From Bacillota bacterium (GTDB lineage Bacteria > Bacillota > Clostridia > Christensenellales > CAG-138), in contig JAEYHP010000155.1 in NCBI GenBank assembly GCA_023409435.1, positions 1 to 34,985 on the forward strand: a DNA stretch of 34,985 nucleotides, written 5' to 3'. Position 1 is the stretch's first letter, and each line of letters starts with the position of its first letter. The translations under genes were made by a program, and so were the position numbers. Below the pieces are notes generated by a model. The model saw only the letters and a program-made list of their open reading frames with translations, did no database searches and had not been told where the DNA came from. This document shows, piece after piece, positions 1 through 8,416 of this stretch.

Positions 1-512
1 ACCAGCTCTGCCGCATCCTCATAGCGTTTTGTTATGCCAAAGCGGGAAAAGCCGTTGCGCTCCAACACCCGCAAAGATGGCGCATTGGCTGGGTCCACAA
101 ACGCATCCACCCAGGCAAAGCCGAGCGTTATAAACGCATACCGGGCAACCGCGCGTATGGTCTCGCTCGCATAACCCTTCCCATGGAACGCGGGAAGCAG
201 CTCGTAGCCGATTTCGGCGCTGCCTTCATCCAACCGGAAATTCCACAGGCAGACGCTGCCGAGAAATGTGCTGTCCTCCTTTAATGTGACTGCCCAGAAC
301 AGGCAATCGCCCTTCGCCATCATCTGCATGCGGGTCAAAACATAGCGCTCCGCCTCTTCCATCCGCGTATAGGGGAAAAACCCCATCATGGCCGTCACAG
401 CGGCGTCCTGCCGCAAGGCAAAGAAGCCCGGCGCGTCTTCTTCGCAAATGGGACGGATCAAGAGCCGCTCCGTCTCGATGCTAAGCTGTTCGGGCAGCGG
501 GATGGCGCTCAC
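1..512 (-). CDS. GNAT-family N-acetyltransferase (RimJ/RimL type), 3' end outside window
   Basis: The minus-strand frame starts with GTG at 512 and is still open at base 1, so about 170 residues are visible and the C-terminus is missing. The N-terminus contains ETERLLIRP, the hallmark opening of RimJ/RimL-type GNAT acetyltransferases. Later comes EIGYELLPAFHGKGYASE, the acetyl-CoA pyrophosphate-binding region of motif A, and then ANAPSLRVLERNGF, the typical GNAT motif B. Such enzymes acetylate protein N-termini, amino groups or small molecules; the substrate is unknown. The GTG overlaps the stop of the kinase gene upstream by four bases (GTGA), so translational coupling is likely and it belongs to the same transcript. 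Confidence 0.85.
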   Translation of the reverse strand, partial: MSAIPLPEQLSIETERLLIRPICEEDAPGFFALRQDAAVTAMMGFFPYTRMEEAERYVLTRMQMMAKGDCLFWAVTLKEDSTFLGSVCLWNFRLDEGSAEIGYELLPAFHGKGYASETIRAVARYAFITLGFAWVDAFVDPANAPSLRVLERNGFSRFGITKRYEDAAEL

Positions 513-1993
513 GCGTCTGCGCCCGCTTCCGCCAGCTTCATCAGTCGGGCGTAGGCTTCCTCCCATGCATCGGCATGGGAGGGCGTATAGGTCTCTACCT
601 CAATGGAATCCCGCACGACGGCGCGGACGTCCTCGATGCCGCCTAGCTCGCCTAAAGCGACGGCCTGCATCAACAGGTTGCCGATGCACGCGCCCTCGGT
701 GGGGCCGGTGAATACCGGGCGGTTGATGGAATCCGCAGTCATCTGGTTCAACAGCTTATTCTGGATGCCGCCGCCCACTAGGTTGAGCGCGTTCAATCTT
801 CTGCCTTTGAGCGTTTCCAGCACCCCCAGCGCCCAGCGGTATTTGAGCGCGAGGCTCTCATACACGCACCGGGCGATTTCGCCGGTGGTCTCGGGGATAG
901 GCTGGCCTGTCTTTTTGCAATAGGCCTGTATGCGCTTCACCATGGAGCCGGAACCGAAGAACTCCTGATAATCCGGGTCGATGATGGAGCGGAAGGGCAC
1001 GGCCTGACGCGCGGCGTCCACAATATCGTCCCAGCCTAATTTCTTGCCCTCTTTGATCCAATCCCGCCTGCACTCCTGTATGATCCACAGGCCCATGATG
1101 TTCTTTAATGGCCGGAAACCGCCCTGCACCGTGCCCTCGTTGGAGAAGCTAGAGCGGTAGACTTCGTCGGTCAAAATGGGCGCGTTCGTTTCCACGCCGA
1201 ACAGGGACCATGTGCCGGACGAGCAGAAGGCGAAATCGCCCTCGCCAGGGATCGCCGCCACAGCCGAAGCGGTATCGTGCGTGCCCACCGCAGCGAATGC
1301 GGCGCGATTGAGGGAAAGCTCGGAAGCCACATCGGGCAGCAGCGTGCCGCGCAACGTTCCCGCGCGGTCGATATGCGTGAATATCCGCTCGGGCAGACCC
1401 AAAGTGCGGATGGTCTCATAATCCCAATCCTTTTTCTCGGGGTTGTAGAGCATGGAGGTAGTGACATTGGTGTATTCGCTGCCGCGCTCGCCGGTAAAGA
1501 AATATCCCAACAGGTCCGGCATCAAAAGCATGCAGGAGGCGGCGTCAAGCGCCCCGTCCCCTTCGCGCTTGCGGCGGTAAAGCTGGTATACGGTGTTGAA
1601 GTTCATGCTGGCAAGGCCTGTACGGGCAAACAGCGTTTCTTTGGGCACCACCTGCCATGCTGCTTCCATATCGGCGTCGAGCGCCTGCCGGTAGCAGCGG
1701 GGGTTGCCTAACAGCGCGCCGTTCTTATCCAGCAGGCCGTAGTCCACGCCCCAGGTATCCACGGCGAACGCGTGAAGGTCGCCTTCCTTGCGCTGCGCGA
1801 ACGCGGAAAACCCGGCCTTCATCTGCTGGTAAAAGTCCAGCACGTTCCAATACAGCACGCCGTTGAGATGGATGAAGTTGTTTTCAAACCGGTGCAGTTC
1901 GGAAAGTCTGATGCGCTTTCCGTCAAAACGGCCCAGTATGGCCCGTCCGTTGCTTGCGCCAAGGTCAAAGGCAAGTAGGTTTAAATTCGGCAT
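509..1993 (-). CDS. rhaB: Rhamnulokinase-like FGGY-family carbohydrate kinase
   Basis: A 494-residue protein, the usual length of the FGGY kinases. DLGASNGR near residue 10 is the N-terminal phosphate-binding motif in the form typical of rhamnulokinase. GTHDTASAVAAIPG in the middle and VGGGIQNKLLNQMTADS near the C-terminus are the ADP-site motifs of the RhaB branch. RhaB phosphorylates L-rhamnulose on O1 in the cytoplasm. No rhamnose isomerase or rhamnulose-1-phosphate aldolase is nearby. The neighbours instead resemble sorbose enzymes, so the real ketose substrate may differ. The start at 1993 is supported by AGGAGA eight bases upstream. A terminator separates it from the upstream gene, so it may have its own promoter in 1994-2089. 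Family assignment is firm, substrate is not. Confidence 0.88.
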   Translation of the reverse strand: MPNLNLLAFDLGASNGRAILGRFDGKRIRLSELHRFENNFIHLNGVLYWNVLDFYQQMKAGFSAFAQRKEGDLHAFAVDTWGVDYGLLDKNGALLGNPRCYRQALDADMEAAWQVVPKETLFARTGLASMNFNTVYQLYRRKREGDGALDAASCMLLMPDLLGYFFTGERGSEYTNVTTSMLYNPEKKDWDYETIRTLGLPERIFTHIDRAGTLRGTLLPDVASELSLNRAAFAAVGTHDTASAVAAIPGEGDFAFCSSGTWSLFGVETNAPILTDEVYRSSFSNEGTVQGGFRPLKNIMGLWIIQECRRDWIKEGKKLGWDDIVDAARQAVPFRSIIDPDYQEFFGSGSMVKRIQAYCKKTGQPIPETTGEIARCVYESLALKYRWALGVLETLKGRRLNALNLVGGGIQNKLLNQMTADSINRPVFTGPTEGACIGNLLMQAVALGELGGIEDVRAVVRDSIEVETYTPSHADAWEEAYARLMKLAEAGADA

Positions 1994-2090
1994 GGCGTTT
2001 TCTCCTGCTTATGTGTAGATTGAGCCTGATAAAATAGAATAATTGCGCTTATGTATCATTCGGAAGGGAGCATGCAAAGAAACGGATAAA

Positions 2091-2130
2091 TAAAAAAGGG
2101 AGGGAACGCGGAACAAAGTCCGCGTTCCCT
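2091..2130 (-). terminator. Intrinsic terminator after the sorbose-1-phosphate-reductase-like gene
   Basis: A 12-bp perfect stem (2101-2112 pairing with 2119-2130, loop ACAAAG) is followed, in the minus direction, by a T-rich run (bases 2091-2099 read as CTTTTTTAT on that strand). It lies just past the stop at 2140, so it should end transcription of the three-gene minus-strand operon upstream. Confidence 0.8.
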
Positions 2131-2139
2131 TACCAACCG

Positions 2140-3405
2140 TTACGCGATGGGCTTTGCGTTTGCGAGCAGGTATTTTTCTGCCTCAGGGTTCCAGAGGTTG
2201 TTGTGCTTCATTACCAGCTCATGCAAGGTCTTGAATACCGGGTCATTTTTACCCTTTTCCTCAAAGTCCGCAATGGCGGTCAGCGGCATGCTGATCTGGG
2301 TGTAAATGAGCTTTTTGCCGCCGGGGATGTGAGGGAGATCGAGCGTGGTGGCAACGACACTGTCCAGGCCGCCGACATGCGTGATCATGGAAGCGGGGTT
2401 CAATTTGCCCGCCGCCATCATTTCGATCGCCTCGCGCATATCGCTCGTGTTGCCGCCCGAGGTGCCCACGATGTGGTGCGCGGCGTAGTGGACGTTGTAG
2501 AAGTTCAGCTCGGCCTTAAACTCCGTGTTGGAGGGGCCCGCAAAGAAGTTCAGGCAGCCGTCGAAGCCCAGTATGGCGTTGCCCTGCTCCACAACGGGCT
2601 TTACGGGCGCAAACACCATGACGTCGTCATAGCCTGTGCCGCCGGAGAGTTCGAGGAGCTTCGCCACGGGGTCGCTTTCCTTGGCGGTGTTGAGATAAAC
2701 AAGCGTAATGCCAAGCTCCTTGGCGTGCTCCACGGTGTAGATGCTCTGCGCACGGGCAAGGCGCGCGTCGTCGATATCCGTCACCACGATCAGGCCCGGC
2801 CTGCGGTCGCAGTGCAGCGCGTAATCTATGGCGCCCAAGCCCATGGGGCCGACGGAAGCGAGCAGGGCGAGCTTGCCGCCCTCCACAATGCCCATCTGGT
2901 GGACATAGCTGCCGGGCTTGGTGTGGTACATGGCGTGGTAGGTGCCAATGATGCAGCTCACGGGCTCGGCCAGGGAGCCGTAGAAGTATACGTCGGAGTC
3001 GTAGTGAAAAAGGCAATCCATCTCCATGATCTCCATGGGAATGTTCACTACCGTGGCGTCGCCGCCGCAGTTGCGGTAGGAGTAGCCGGGCGCTTCCAAA
3101 GCGCCCTTGTAGAAGTGCGCGGGCTGTATGGCGAAATGGTCGCCGGGCTTGAACTTGTTTTTCCACTTTTCGCCCACTTCCAGGACTTCGCCGCAGAACT
3201 CATGGCCGATGATGGTGGGATTGGTGGCGACGTCGTTGGGAACGCGCTTGTGGGCCGCGCCCTGTATGGCCGCCTTGTAGGAACTCATGCAGATGCTGTC
3301 CGAAATGACTTTTGCGCGTACCTCGTCGGGCTTGAGGGCGTCGAGTTCAAATTCTTCCAGCCTGAGGTCGTTTGCTCCGTAAAGCCGTACTGCCTTTGTC
3401 TTCAT
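2140..3405 (-). CDS. Zinc-type alcohol dehydrogenase, L-sorbose-1-phosphate reductase-like
   Basis: A 421-residue medium-chain dehydrogenase. The start at 3405 is chosen because AAAGGA lies at proper spacing; a TTG seven codons earlier has no such site. DSICMSSYKA (around 36-45) carries the catalytic-zinc cysteine and GHEF the catalytic-zinc histidine. The four-cysteine structural-zinc lobe of classical alcohol dehydrogenases is absent and replaced by a QPAHFYKGA...GYSYRNCGGDA segment, the pattern I associate with SorE-type reductases. SorE converts L-sorbose 1-phosphate to D-glucitol 6-phosphate with NAD(P)H. The short-chain dehydrogenase two genes upstream fits the next step (glucitol 6-phosphate to fructose 6-phosphate). 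The specific substrate is an inference from family and context. Confidence 0.75.
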   Translation of the reverse strand: MKTKAVRLYGANDLRLEEFELDALKPDEVRAKVISDSICMSSYKAAIQGAAHKRVPNDVATNPTIIGHEFCGEVLEVGEKWKNKFKPGDHFAIQPAHFYKGALEAPGYSYRNCGGDATVVNIPMEIMEMDCLFHYDSDVYFYGSLAEPVSCIIGTYHAMYHTKPGSYVHQMGIVEGGKLALLASVGPMGLGAIDYALHCDRRPGLIVVTDIDDARLARAQSIYTVEHAKELGITLVYLNTAKESDPVAKLLELSGGTGYDDVMVFAPVKPVVEQGNAILGFDGCLNFFAGPSNTEFKAELNFYNVHYAAHHIVGTSGGNTSDMREAIEMMAAGKLNPASMITHVGGLDSVVATTLDLPHIPGGKKLIYTQISMPLTAIADFEEKGKNDPVFKTLHELVMKHNNLWNPEAEKYLLANAKPIA

Positions 3406-3440
3406 AATCGTTTCCTTTCCGGGCAATGCCCTCCGTAAAT

Positions 3441-4616
3441 TCAGAATATTTTCTTTTCCCCGCGTTCATGTGCAATCAATGCCCATGTCGCGTCGATCAA
3501 ATTGGAAAACTGCGGGTCCTCCATAGCCTTGCATACAAAATCCTGCCGGGGGGAGTTGATGTCCTCGCCGGAGATTTCAAACATACCGTAGGTCTTGCAC
3601 AGCGCGCGCAGCCGGTCCAGCTGGGCCCGCGTATTGCGCGGCGGCATATAGGTGACGGCCCGCACGTTATAGTCCCTCAATACGCCGAACAGCTCGTCAA
3701 GATAGGCGTCTTCAAACTTTTGCGCCTTTTTGTCGCCCGTTACGCTGTCCACCACGTCGCCCAGGTACGCGTAGCAGAATATCGCGCCCACTTTCGAAGC
3801 GAGACTGACGGCTTCGTGTAAGGGCAGGCACTCGTCCGTCGCGGGGATGAACACAAGGGGCACAAAGGCACTTTTTAGTATACCAAGCAGGTCGTACTCA
3901 TAAAAGAGGTAGTCGGTATCCAGCAGCAACTTTTTCTGTTTTTCCGCAAGAGCCACGCCCAATTTTTCTAAAAGGGCTATGGTACCCTCGCCGCGGCCCG
4001 CGGCGGATACGATCTTGTGCGCAAGCGCGTACATCAGGTGGCGTTCCGTCACGCTGCCACCCAAGGCATACTGGGAAAGGGGCAGTACATCCGCATCAAA
4101 ATTCAGCCGGATGCCGTGGGGGGCGAGCATTGCGTCTATCTTTTCTGTCATCGCCCGGTTTCTGATATTTCGCTTTTCCCGAAGCGGAATAAAGGCGGCC
4201 TGCAGAACGTCGATGTTTTCATGCGGCACGGCGTGCATGGTCATATAGCTGACTCCGGATTGGTCCGGGTTATTGGTGGTGCGGTGAGAGAGCGGCGTTC
4301 CTGCCATATTGACCCGGCATTCCATGCCGATGGTGGTCGGCACGCCTAAGAGTTCGCCCGCCTCCAAAAACTCCTTTGCGCCGCCGATGCTGTCGTGGTC
4401 CATGATGCCCGCGGTGCATAAGCCCGCCGCGCGGGCGAAATAGACCGCCGCCGTCGGCGAATACGGGGAAAAGGAGTATGTCGTATGAATATGGTTGTTA
4501 ATATAGCGCGGATCGGCCGGCGGCAATTGGGCCGACGACGCGATGGCTTTTAACGCAGCAAGGCGCGCTTCTTTTCCAGGCTGGTTCAGTTGAGTAAGTA
4601 TCCGCTGATCCATCAT
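3441..4616 (-). CDS. PHP-domain metal-dependent hydrolase
   Basis: A 391-residue protein. NNHIHTTYSFSPYSP (residues 40-54) holds the first HxH metal-binding motif (H42, H44) of the PHP superfamily, and IMDHDSIGGAKEF gives the second conserved acid/His cluster. PHP domains bind two or three metal ions and hydrolyse phosphate esters, as in histidinol phosphatase and the PHP domain of DNA polymerase III. The C-terminal half shows no second domain that I recognise. It sits between two sugar-phosphate dehydrogenases with short spacers (35 and 39 bases), so it is part of the same carbohydrate operon and may dephosphorylate a sugar phosphate intermediate. That role is inference only. Confidence 0.8.
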   Translation of the reverse strand: MMDQRILTQLNQPGKEARLAALKAIASSAQLPPADPRYINNHIHTTYSFSPYSPTAAVYFARAAGLCTAGIMDHDSIGGAKEFLEAGELLGVPTTIGMECRVNMAGTPLSHRTTNNPDQSGVSYMTMHAVPHENIDVLQAAFIPLREKRNIRNRAMTEKIDAMLAPHGIRLNFDADVLPLSQYALGGSVTERHLMYALAHKIVSAAGRGEGTIALLEKLGVALAEKQKKLLLDTDYLFYEYDLLGILKSAFVPLVFIPATDECLPLHEAVSLASKVGAIFCYAYLGDVVDSVTGDKKAQKFEDAYLDELFGVLRDYNVRAVTYMPPRNTRAQLDRLRALCKTYGMFEISGEDINSPRQDFVCKAMEDPQFSNLIDATWALIAHERGEKKIF

Positions 4617-4655
4617 ATCTTTTCTTTACCCTTCCCGTCCCTTCTTAATCAGGCG

Positions 4656-5531
4656 TCAATGCAGCATGTTCTGTCCGCCGGTGACGGGGATGGCCTGGCC
4701 GGTCTCATAGTCCTGCTCCACGGCGTAGAAGATCGCGCGCGCCACATCCTTGGGGAAGCAGCCGCGGCGCATGGGGACAAGGCTTTCATAATGCCGCTTG
4801 ACGTCCGCAGTGGTCTTGGCGCCCGGGACCTTGCCTGCGTTGAGATATTGCACAAAAAGGCCGCGCTCCGGGTCCATCCACAGGGGGCCGTCCAGGAAGT
4901 TGCCAGGGCAGATGGCGTTTACCTTGATGCGGTAGGGGCAAAGCTCCAGCGCGAAGCTTTCCACCAGGCCGATGCCGCCAAACTTGCTGCCCGCGTAGGC
5001 AAAGTTCTTGTTGGAGCCGGTAAGGCCGCTTTTGGAGTTGATCTGTATGATATCGCCGGACCAATCGGGGTTTGCCTGAAACTGCGCCTTCATCACGCGG
5101 GAAGCGTACTTGCAGCACAGGAAGAACGCTGTATAGTTTATGGAAGTGACGAATTCAAAATCCTTCTTTTCCAGCTCGTCCAGGCTCCCCGCCTTCAATA
5201 CCCCGGCGTTGCTTACGAACAGGTCCAGCCCGTGGAAACGCTCTACGGTAGCGCCGATCATATTTGCTACGCTTTCCTCGTTGGAGACGTCTACTTTTAT
5301 GGCGAACGCGCGCTCGCCAAGCTCCTTGGCAACCTCGGCGGCCAAAGCTTCATTCAGGTCCGCCAGCACGACGCATGCGCCCTCGCGGTATAATTCCTCC
5401 GCAATGCCGCGGCCAAAGCCCTGCGCGCTGCCCGTGACGATGGCGATTTTCCCGCCCAGCCTGCCCGGAACGCTCAAACGTTCTTTCGCGTGGCCTGCTG
5501 CGAGCTGTTCCCATTTGCCCATATCCAGCAT
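4656..5531 (-). CDS. Short-chain dehydrogenase, sorbitol-6-phosphate 2-dehydrogenase-like
   Basis: A 291-residue SDR enzyme. VTGSAQGFGRG is the Rossmann TGxxxGxG motif, SNAG stands for the usual NNAG, INSKSG includes the catalytic Ser region, and YAGSK supplies the catalytic YxxxK. SrlD/SorD-type enzymes oxidise D-glucitol 6-phosphate to D-fructose 6-phosphate with NAD+. Its closeness to the SorE-like reductase supports that role. First gene of a minus-strand operon, with GGGAGG before ATG at 5531 and a candidate promoter at 5591-5620. The extra N-terminal segment of about 25 residues before the Rossmann fold is somewhat longer than in minimal SDRs. Family certain, substrate inferred. Confidence 0.82.
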   Translation of the reverse strand: MLDMGKWEQLAAGHAKERLSVPGRLGGKIAIVTGSAQGFGRGIAEELYREGACVVLADLNEALAAEVAKELGERAFAIKVDVSNEESVANMIGATVERFHGLDLFVSNAGVLKAGSLDELEKKDFEFVTSINYTAFFLCCKYASRVMKAQFQANPDWSGDIIQINSKSGLTGSNKNFAYAGSKFGGIGLVESFALELCPYRIKVNAICPGNFLDGPLWMDPERGLFVQYLNAGKVPGAKTTADVKRHYESLVPMRRGCFPKDVARAIFYAVEQDYETGQAIPVTGGQNMLH

Positions 5532-5590
5532 GTTCAGTTTCCTCCCGGTAACAATAATGCGCCTATACGCAAGAGTCTGCTATATAGAGT

Positions 5591-5620
5591 AGCATACCAT
5601 ACGGACACGAGCGGTGTAAA
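5591..5620 (-). promoter_or_regulatory. Candidate sigma-A promoter of the SDR-PHP-reductase operon
   Basis: Read on the minus strand: -35 TTTACA (5615-5620), 18-base spacer, -10 TATGCT (5591-5596). It lies about 60 bases upstream of the SDR start codon. Confidence 0.45.
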
Positions 5621-5623
5621 ATA

Positions 5624-5635
5624 TTTTCATGAAAA
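5624..5635. promoter_or_regulatory. 12-bp palindrome TTTTCATGAAAA, possible operator
   Basis: A perfect palindrome just upstream of the candidate -35 of the minus-strand sugar operon and within the divergent intergenic region. Its position suits an activator or repressor site. The protein that would bind it is unknown. Confidence 0.3.
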
Positions 5636-5687
5636 ATGTTTGAAAGTAACAACAAAGTGCTATCCCGTCACAAGAAATGAACATCCC

Positions 5688-5717
5688 TTGAAGTATTTGC
5701 CGCCCGCGTGCTATGAT
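5688..5717 (+). promoter_or_regulatory. Candidate sigma-A promoter of the response-regulator/kinase genes
   Basis: -35 TTGAAG (5688-5693), 18-base spacer, -10 TATGAT (5712-5717), about 60 bases before the ATG at 5778. It is the best promoter match on this strand in the intergenic region. Confidence 0.6.
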
Positions 5718-5777
5718 GCCTTTAATCAATGTTTACTTGGAAGGAAACAATTGTAAGGGCAGGCCGGAGGTGGAAAC

Positions 5778-6482
5778 ATGCAGCAGAATACGGGCGCAGG
5801 TGTAAGCGTCCTGATCGTGGAGGATGACACCGTTATCGCGGGGCTTGTTGCAAAGGAGCTTGCGCGGTGGGGATACGTACCATGCAGGGTGGAGGATTTC
5901 TCCGACGTCATGCAGGCGTTTTATAAATGCAGCCCGCAGCTTGTGCTGATGGATATTGCGCTTCCCTATTATAACGGCTATTACTGGTGCACAGAAATTC
6001 GGAAAGTTTCCGATGTGCCGATCGTGTTCCTTTCCTCCCGCACGGAGGATATGGATATCGTCATGGCCATGCAGATGGGCGGGGACGATTATTTAGTGAA
6101 GCCCTTTTCCATGGAGGTGCTTATCGCAAAGCTGCAGGCCGTATTAAGAAGAAGCGGGGGGCAGGCAATACAGGAGCCGGAGCTCTGCGGCGCGCGGCTT
6201 TCCCTGGCGGAAGGCTGCTTGTATACCCGGGAGGGGAAACTGGAGCTGACCAAGAACGAGCTTCGCATTTTGCAGCTGCTGCTTTCCCACAAAGGCCGCG
6301 TCGTCTCCCGCGAGGAGATCATGCTTCGCCTTTGGGATAGCGACAGCTATGTAGACGACAACACCCTCACCGTCAACATGAACCGCCTGCGGCGCAAGCT
6401 GGAGCCCGTGGGCCTCTCGGGCTGCATCGTCACCCGCAAGGGGGAGGGATACCAGCTTACTGAGGAACCGGAGGAAGCGTAA
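5778..6482 (+). CDS. OmpR-family response regulator, BceR-like
   Basis: A 234-residue two-domain regulator. The receiver domain (10-122) has the acidic pocket E15-D16-D17, phospho-acceptor D59, switch Thr/Ser in FLSSR, and K108 in LVKPF. LPYYNGYYWC after the phosphorylation site is characteristic of BceR-type regulators. The C-terminal winged helix (about 135-230) contains LTKNELRILQLLLSHKGRVVSREEIM. Followed after ten bases by its histidine kinase and then by an ABC transporter pair, the standard Bce arrangement for sensing and expelling cell-wall-active peptides. Expected to bind in front of the ATPase gene, where a 13-bp direct repeat is seen at 7535-7568. GGAGG precedes the ATG. Confidence 0.9.
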   Translation: MQQNTGAGVSVLIVEDDTVIAGLVAKELARWGYVPCRVEDFSDVMQAFYKCSPQLVLMDIALPYYNGYYWCTEIRKVSDVPIVFLSSRTEDMDIVMAMQMGGDDYLVKPFSMEVLIAKLQAVLRRSGGQAIQEPELCGARLSLAEGCLYTREGKLELTKNELRILQLLLSHKGRVVSREEIMLRLWDSDSYVDDNTLTVNMNRLRRKLEPVGLSGCIVTRKGEGYQLTEEPEEA

Positions 6483-6492
6483 GGGGGAGCAT

Positions 6493-7521
6493 ATGCGCAA
6501 GCGGAAGGGGAAGGCAAAAAAGACGCTGCCGTTCTGGCGGGGTGTTCTTTCTTATATCGGCTACCGCAGGGCGCTGTTTTTGTTTTATCTTTTGAGCAAT
6601 GTCCTGGTCGTCAATTTTTGGGCGCTCAACGGCACGCCAGGGGAGGATATTCGCTATAGCGTGCTGTTGGGCGCGCTTGCGCTGATACTCGTCATAGGGC
6701 TTGATTTGTTCTCCGTGCTGAGGCGGCTTCGGGCGCTCATGGAGATCAAAGCGCACCTGAATGAATTCGAGCAGCAACTTCCCGAGGGCGGCAACCGTGT
6801 GGAACGGCTTTACTGCGAAATCGCGGATGGATATCTCTCCCGCGCGCAAACGGAAAAAGAGGAGCTTTCCATGTCCCACCGGGCGACCATTTCCTATTTC
6901 ACATTGTGGATGCATCAAATTAAGACGCCCATCGCAGCGTTACGCCTGCTGATGGAAAGCCCGGAACTTGACCGCGCGCTTTTTAACCGCCAGTTGTTCG
7001 AGGTGGAGCGGTACGCGGAGCTTGCCATGCAGTATGTGCGCTCGGCAGATATCGCGGCGGATCTTGTGCTTGCCCGATGCGAACTCGAGTCCCTTGTGCG
7101 CGAAAGTATCCGCAAATACGCCCCGCTGTTTATTGCAAAAGGGCTTACAGCGGAGGTTGGAGGTATTTCGCTTACCGTGCTCACCGATGCCAAATGGTTT
7201 GCGTTCGTGTTTGAGCAGCTTCTCTCCAACGCTGTCAAATACACGCAGCAGGGCATAGTTCGGGTGTATGTACAGGATGGCGCGCTGGTATTGGAGGACA
7301 CCGGCTGCGGGATACGGTCTGAGGATATGCCCAGAGTGTTTGAAAAGGGATATACCGGCTATAACGGAAGGCTGGATAAGCGCGCGAGCGGCATAGGCCT
7401 TTTCCTCGCGCGCCGCGTTTCGGATGCGCTGCGCTTGAAGCTGGAGCTTGTGTCCGTATTTGGGAAGGGCACGAAGGCGGTTATGCGGTTCCCGCAGCAG
7501 GAACAGGAGGTATTCTCCTGA
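6493..7521 (+). CDS. Intramembrane-sensing histidine kinase, BceS-like
   Basis: A 342-residue sensor kinase with two membrane helices (about 27-44 and 57-75) separated by only about a dozen residues. There is thus no extracellular sensor domain, the defining feature of BceS-type kinases, which sense through the partner ABC permease. H141 in HQIKTPIAALR is the phosphorylation site. FEQLLSNAVKYT is the N box, EDTGCGI the G1 box and ASGIGLFLAR the G2 box. Located directly after its response regulator and before the transporter genes. Its signal is probably flux through the permease, a property known for the family rather than seen here. Confidence 0.9.
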   Translation: MRKRKGKAKKTLPFWRGVLSYIGYRRALFLFYLLSNVLVVNFWALNGTPGEDIRYSVLLGALALILVIGLDLFSVLRRLRALMEIKAHLNEFEQQLPEGGNRVERLYCEIADGYLSRAQTEKEELSMSHRATISYFTLWMHQIKTPIAALRLLMESPELDRALFNRQLFEVERYAELAMQYVRSADIAADLVLARCELESLVRESIRKYAPLFIAKGLTAEVGGISLTVLTDAKWFAFVFEQLLSNAVKYTQQGIVRVYVQDGALVLEDTGCGIRSEDMPRVFEKGYTGYNGRLDKRASGIGLFLARRVSDALRLKLELVSVFGKGTKAVMRFPQQEQEVFS

Positions 7522-7534
7522 TCCCAAAGTGACA

Positions 7535-7568
7535 AAACTGTAAGCCGCATCCTATAAACTGTAAGCCG
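7535..7568 (+). promoter_or_regulatory. 13-bp direct repeat AAACTGTAAGCCG, candidate response-regulator operator
   Basis: Two exact copies at 7535-7547 and 7556-7568, 21 bases apart start to start, i.e. two helical turns on the same face of DNA. They lie in the 127-base gap between the kinase gene and the ABC ATPase gene, where OmpR-family regulators of this class act. Confidence 0.55.
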
Positions 7569-7648
7569 GTTCGATGGATGCGGCATAGTGGAATTTGATA
7601 CGATTCCTCCATCATATTTGCCTACTGGGCAAAGAGGAGGCCTACTAA

Positions 7649-8416
7649 ATGGAACTGTTGAAGATCGATCATGTAAAGCGCGTGTTCAATACGCGTCTGG
7701 GACTCAAGCAGTGCGTCGCGCTGCGGGACGTCAGCTTTGAAGCCGGCTCGGGTGAGTTCGTCGCCATTATGGGGCCGTCCGGCTCCGGAAAGACAACGCT
7801 TTTGAATATCATCGCCTCGCTGGATAAACCGAGCGGAGGGGACGTCTACCTCTCCGGCCGCAGCCTCAAAGCTATCCCTGAACGGGAGCTTTCGGAATTC
7901 CGGCGCGATAATCTCGGGTTCGTGTTTCAAGACTTTAACCTGTTGGATACGTTCTCTTTGAAGGACAATATTCTGCTGCCTCTTGTTTTAAAGCGTACCC
8001 CGCTTGCGGAAATGGAAACGCGGTTGCTTCCCGTCGCGCAGGAACTGCGTATTACGGAGCTATTGAGCAAATTTCCCTATGAGGTGTCCGGCGGCGAAAA
8101 GCAGCGCGCGGCGGTGGGGCGCGCCATCATCACCAACCCGCAACTGTTGCTTGCGGACGAACCGACGGGGGCCTTGGACTCCCGTTCCTCCGCCAACCTG
8201 CTTTCTTTATTCGGAGATTTGAACCAAAAGGGCCGCACCATACTGATGGTGACGCACAGCGCGCTGGCCGCAAGCCACGCTGGGCGTGTGCTGTTCATCC
8301 GCGACGGCGAGATATTCAGCCAGCTTTACCGTGGGGAGGATAACAACCGCGCGTTTTACGAGCGCATCATCCACAACCTCACCATACTGGAGGATGGGGG
8401 TGAGCAGGGTGAATAA
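7649..8416 (+). CDS. ABC transporter ATPase, BceA/MacB-type
   Basis: A 255-residue nucleotide-binding subunit. Walker A is GPSGSGKTT (42-50), the signature is VSGGEKQRAAVGR, and Walker B with the catalytic Glu is LLLADEPTGALD; the last motif is typical of the MacB/LolD/BceA branch. It energises conformational change in the FtsX-type permease encoded next, for resistance to bacitracin-like or other cell-envelope peptides. AGAGGAGG lies eight bases before the ATG. Its end overlaps the permease start by 17 bases, indicating translational coupling. Confidence 0.92.
   Translation: MELLKIDHVKRVFNTRLGLKQCVALRDVSFEAGSGEFVAIMGPSGSGKTTLLNIIASLDKPSGGDVYLSGRSLKAIPERELSEFRRDNLGFVFQDFNLLDTFSLKDNILLPLVLKRTPLAEMETRLLPVAQELRITELLSKFPYEVSGGEKQRAAVGRAIITNPQLLLADEPTGALDSRSSANLLSLFGDLNQKGRTILMVTHSALAASHAGRVLFIRDGEIFSQLYRGEDNNRAFYERIIHNLTILEDGGEQGE

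Noticed and set aside
2203..3438. Plus-strand frame of 411 codons opposite the sorbose-reductase-like gene
   Set aside because: No motif; the opposite strand encodes a complete dehydrogenase with ribosome binding site and terminator.
8286..8399. N-terminal extension of the FtsX-type permease
   Set aside because: It lies inside the ATPase gene in another frame, and GTG at 8400 has a well-placed GGAGG.
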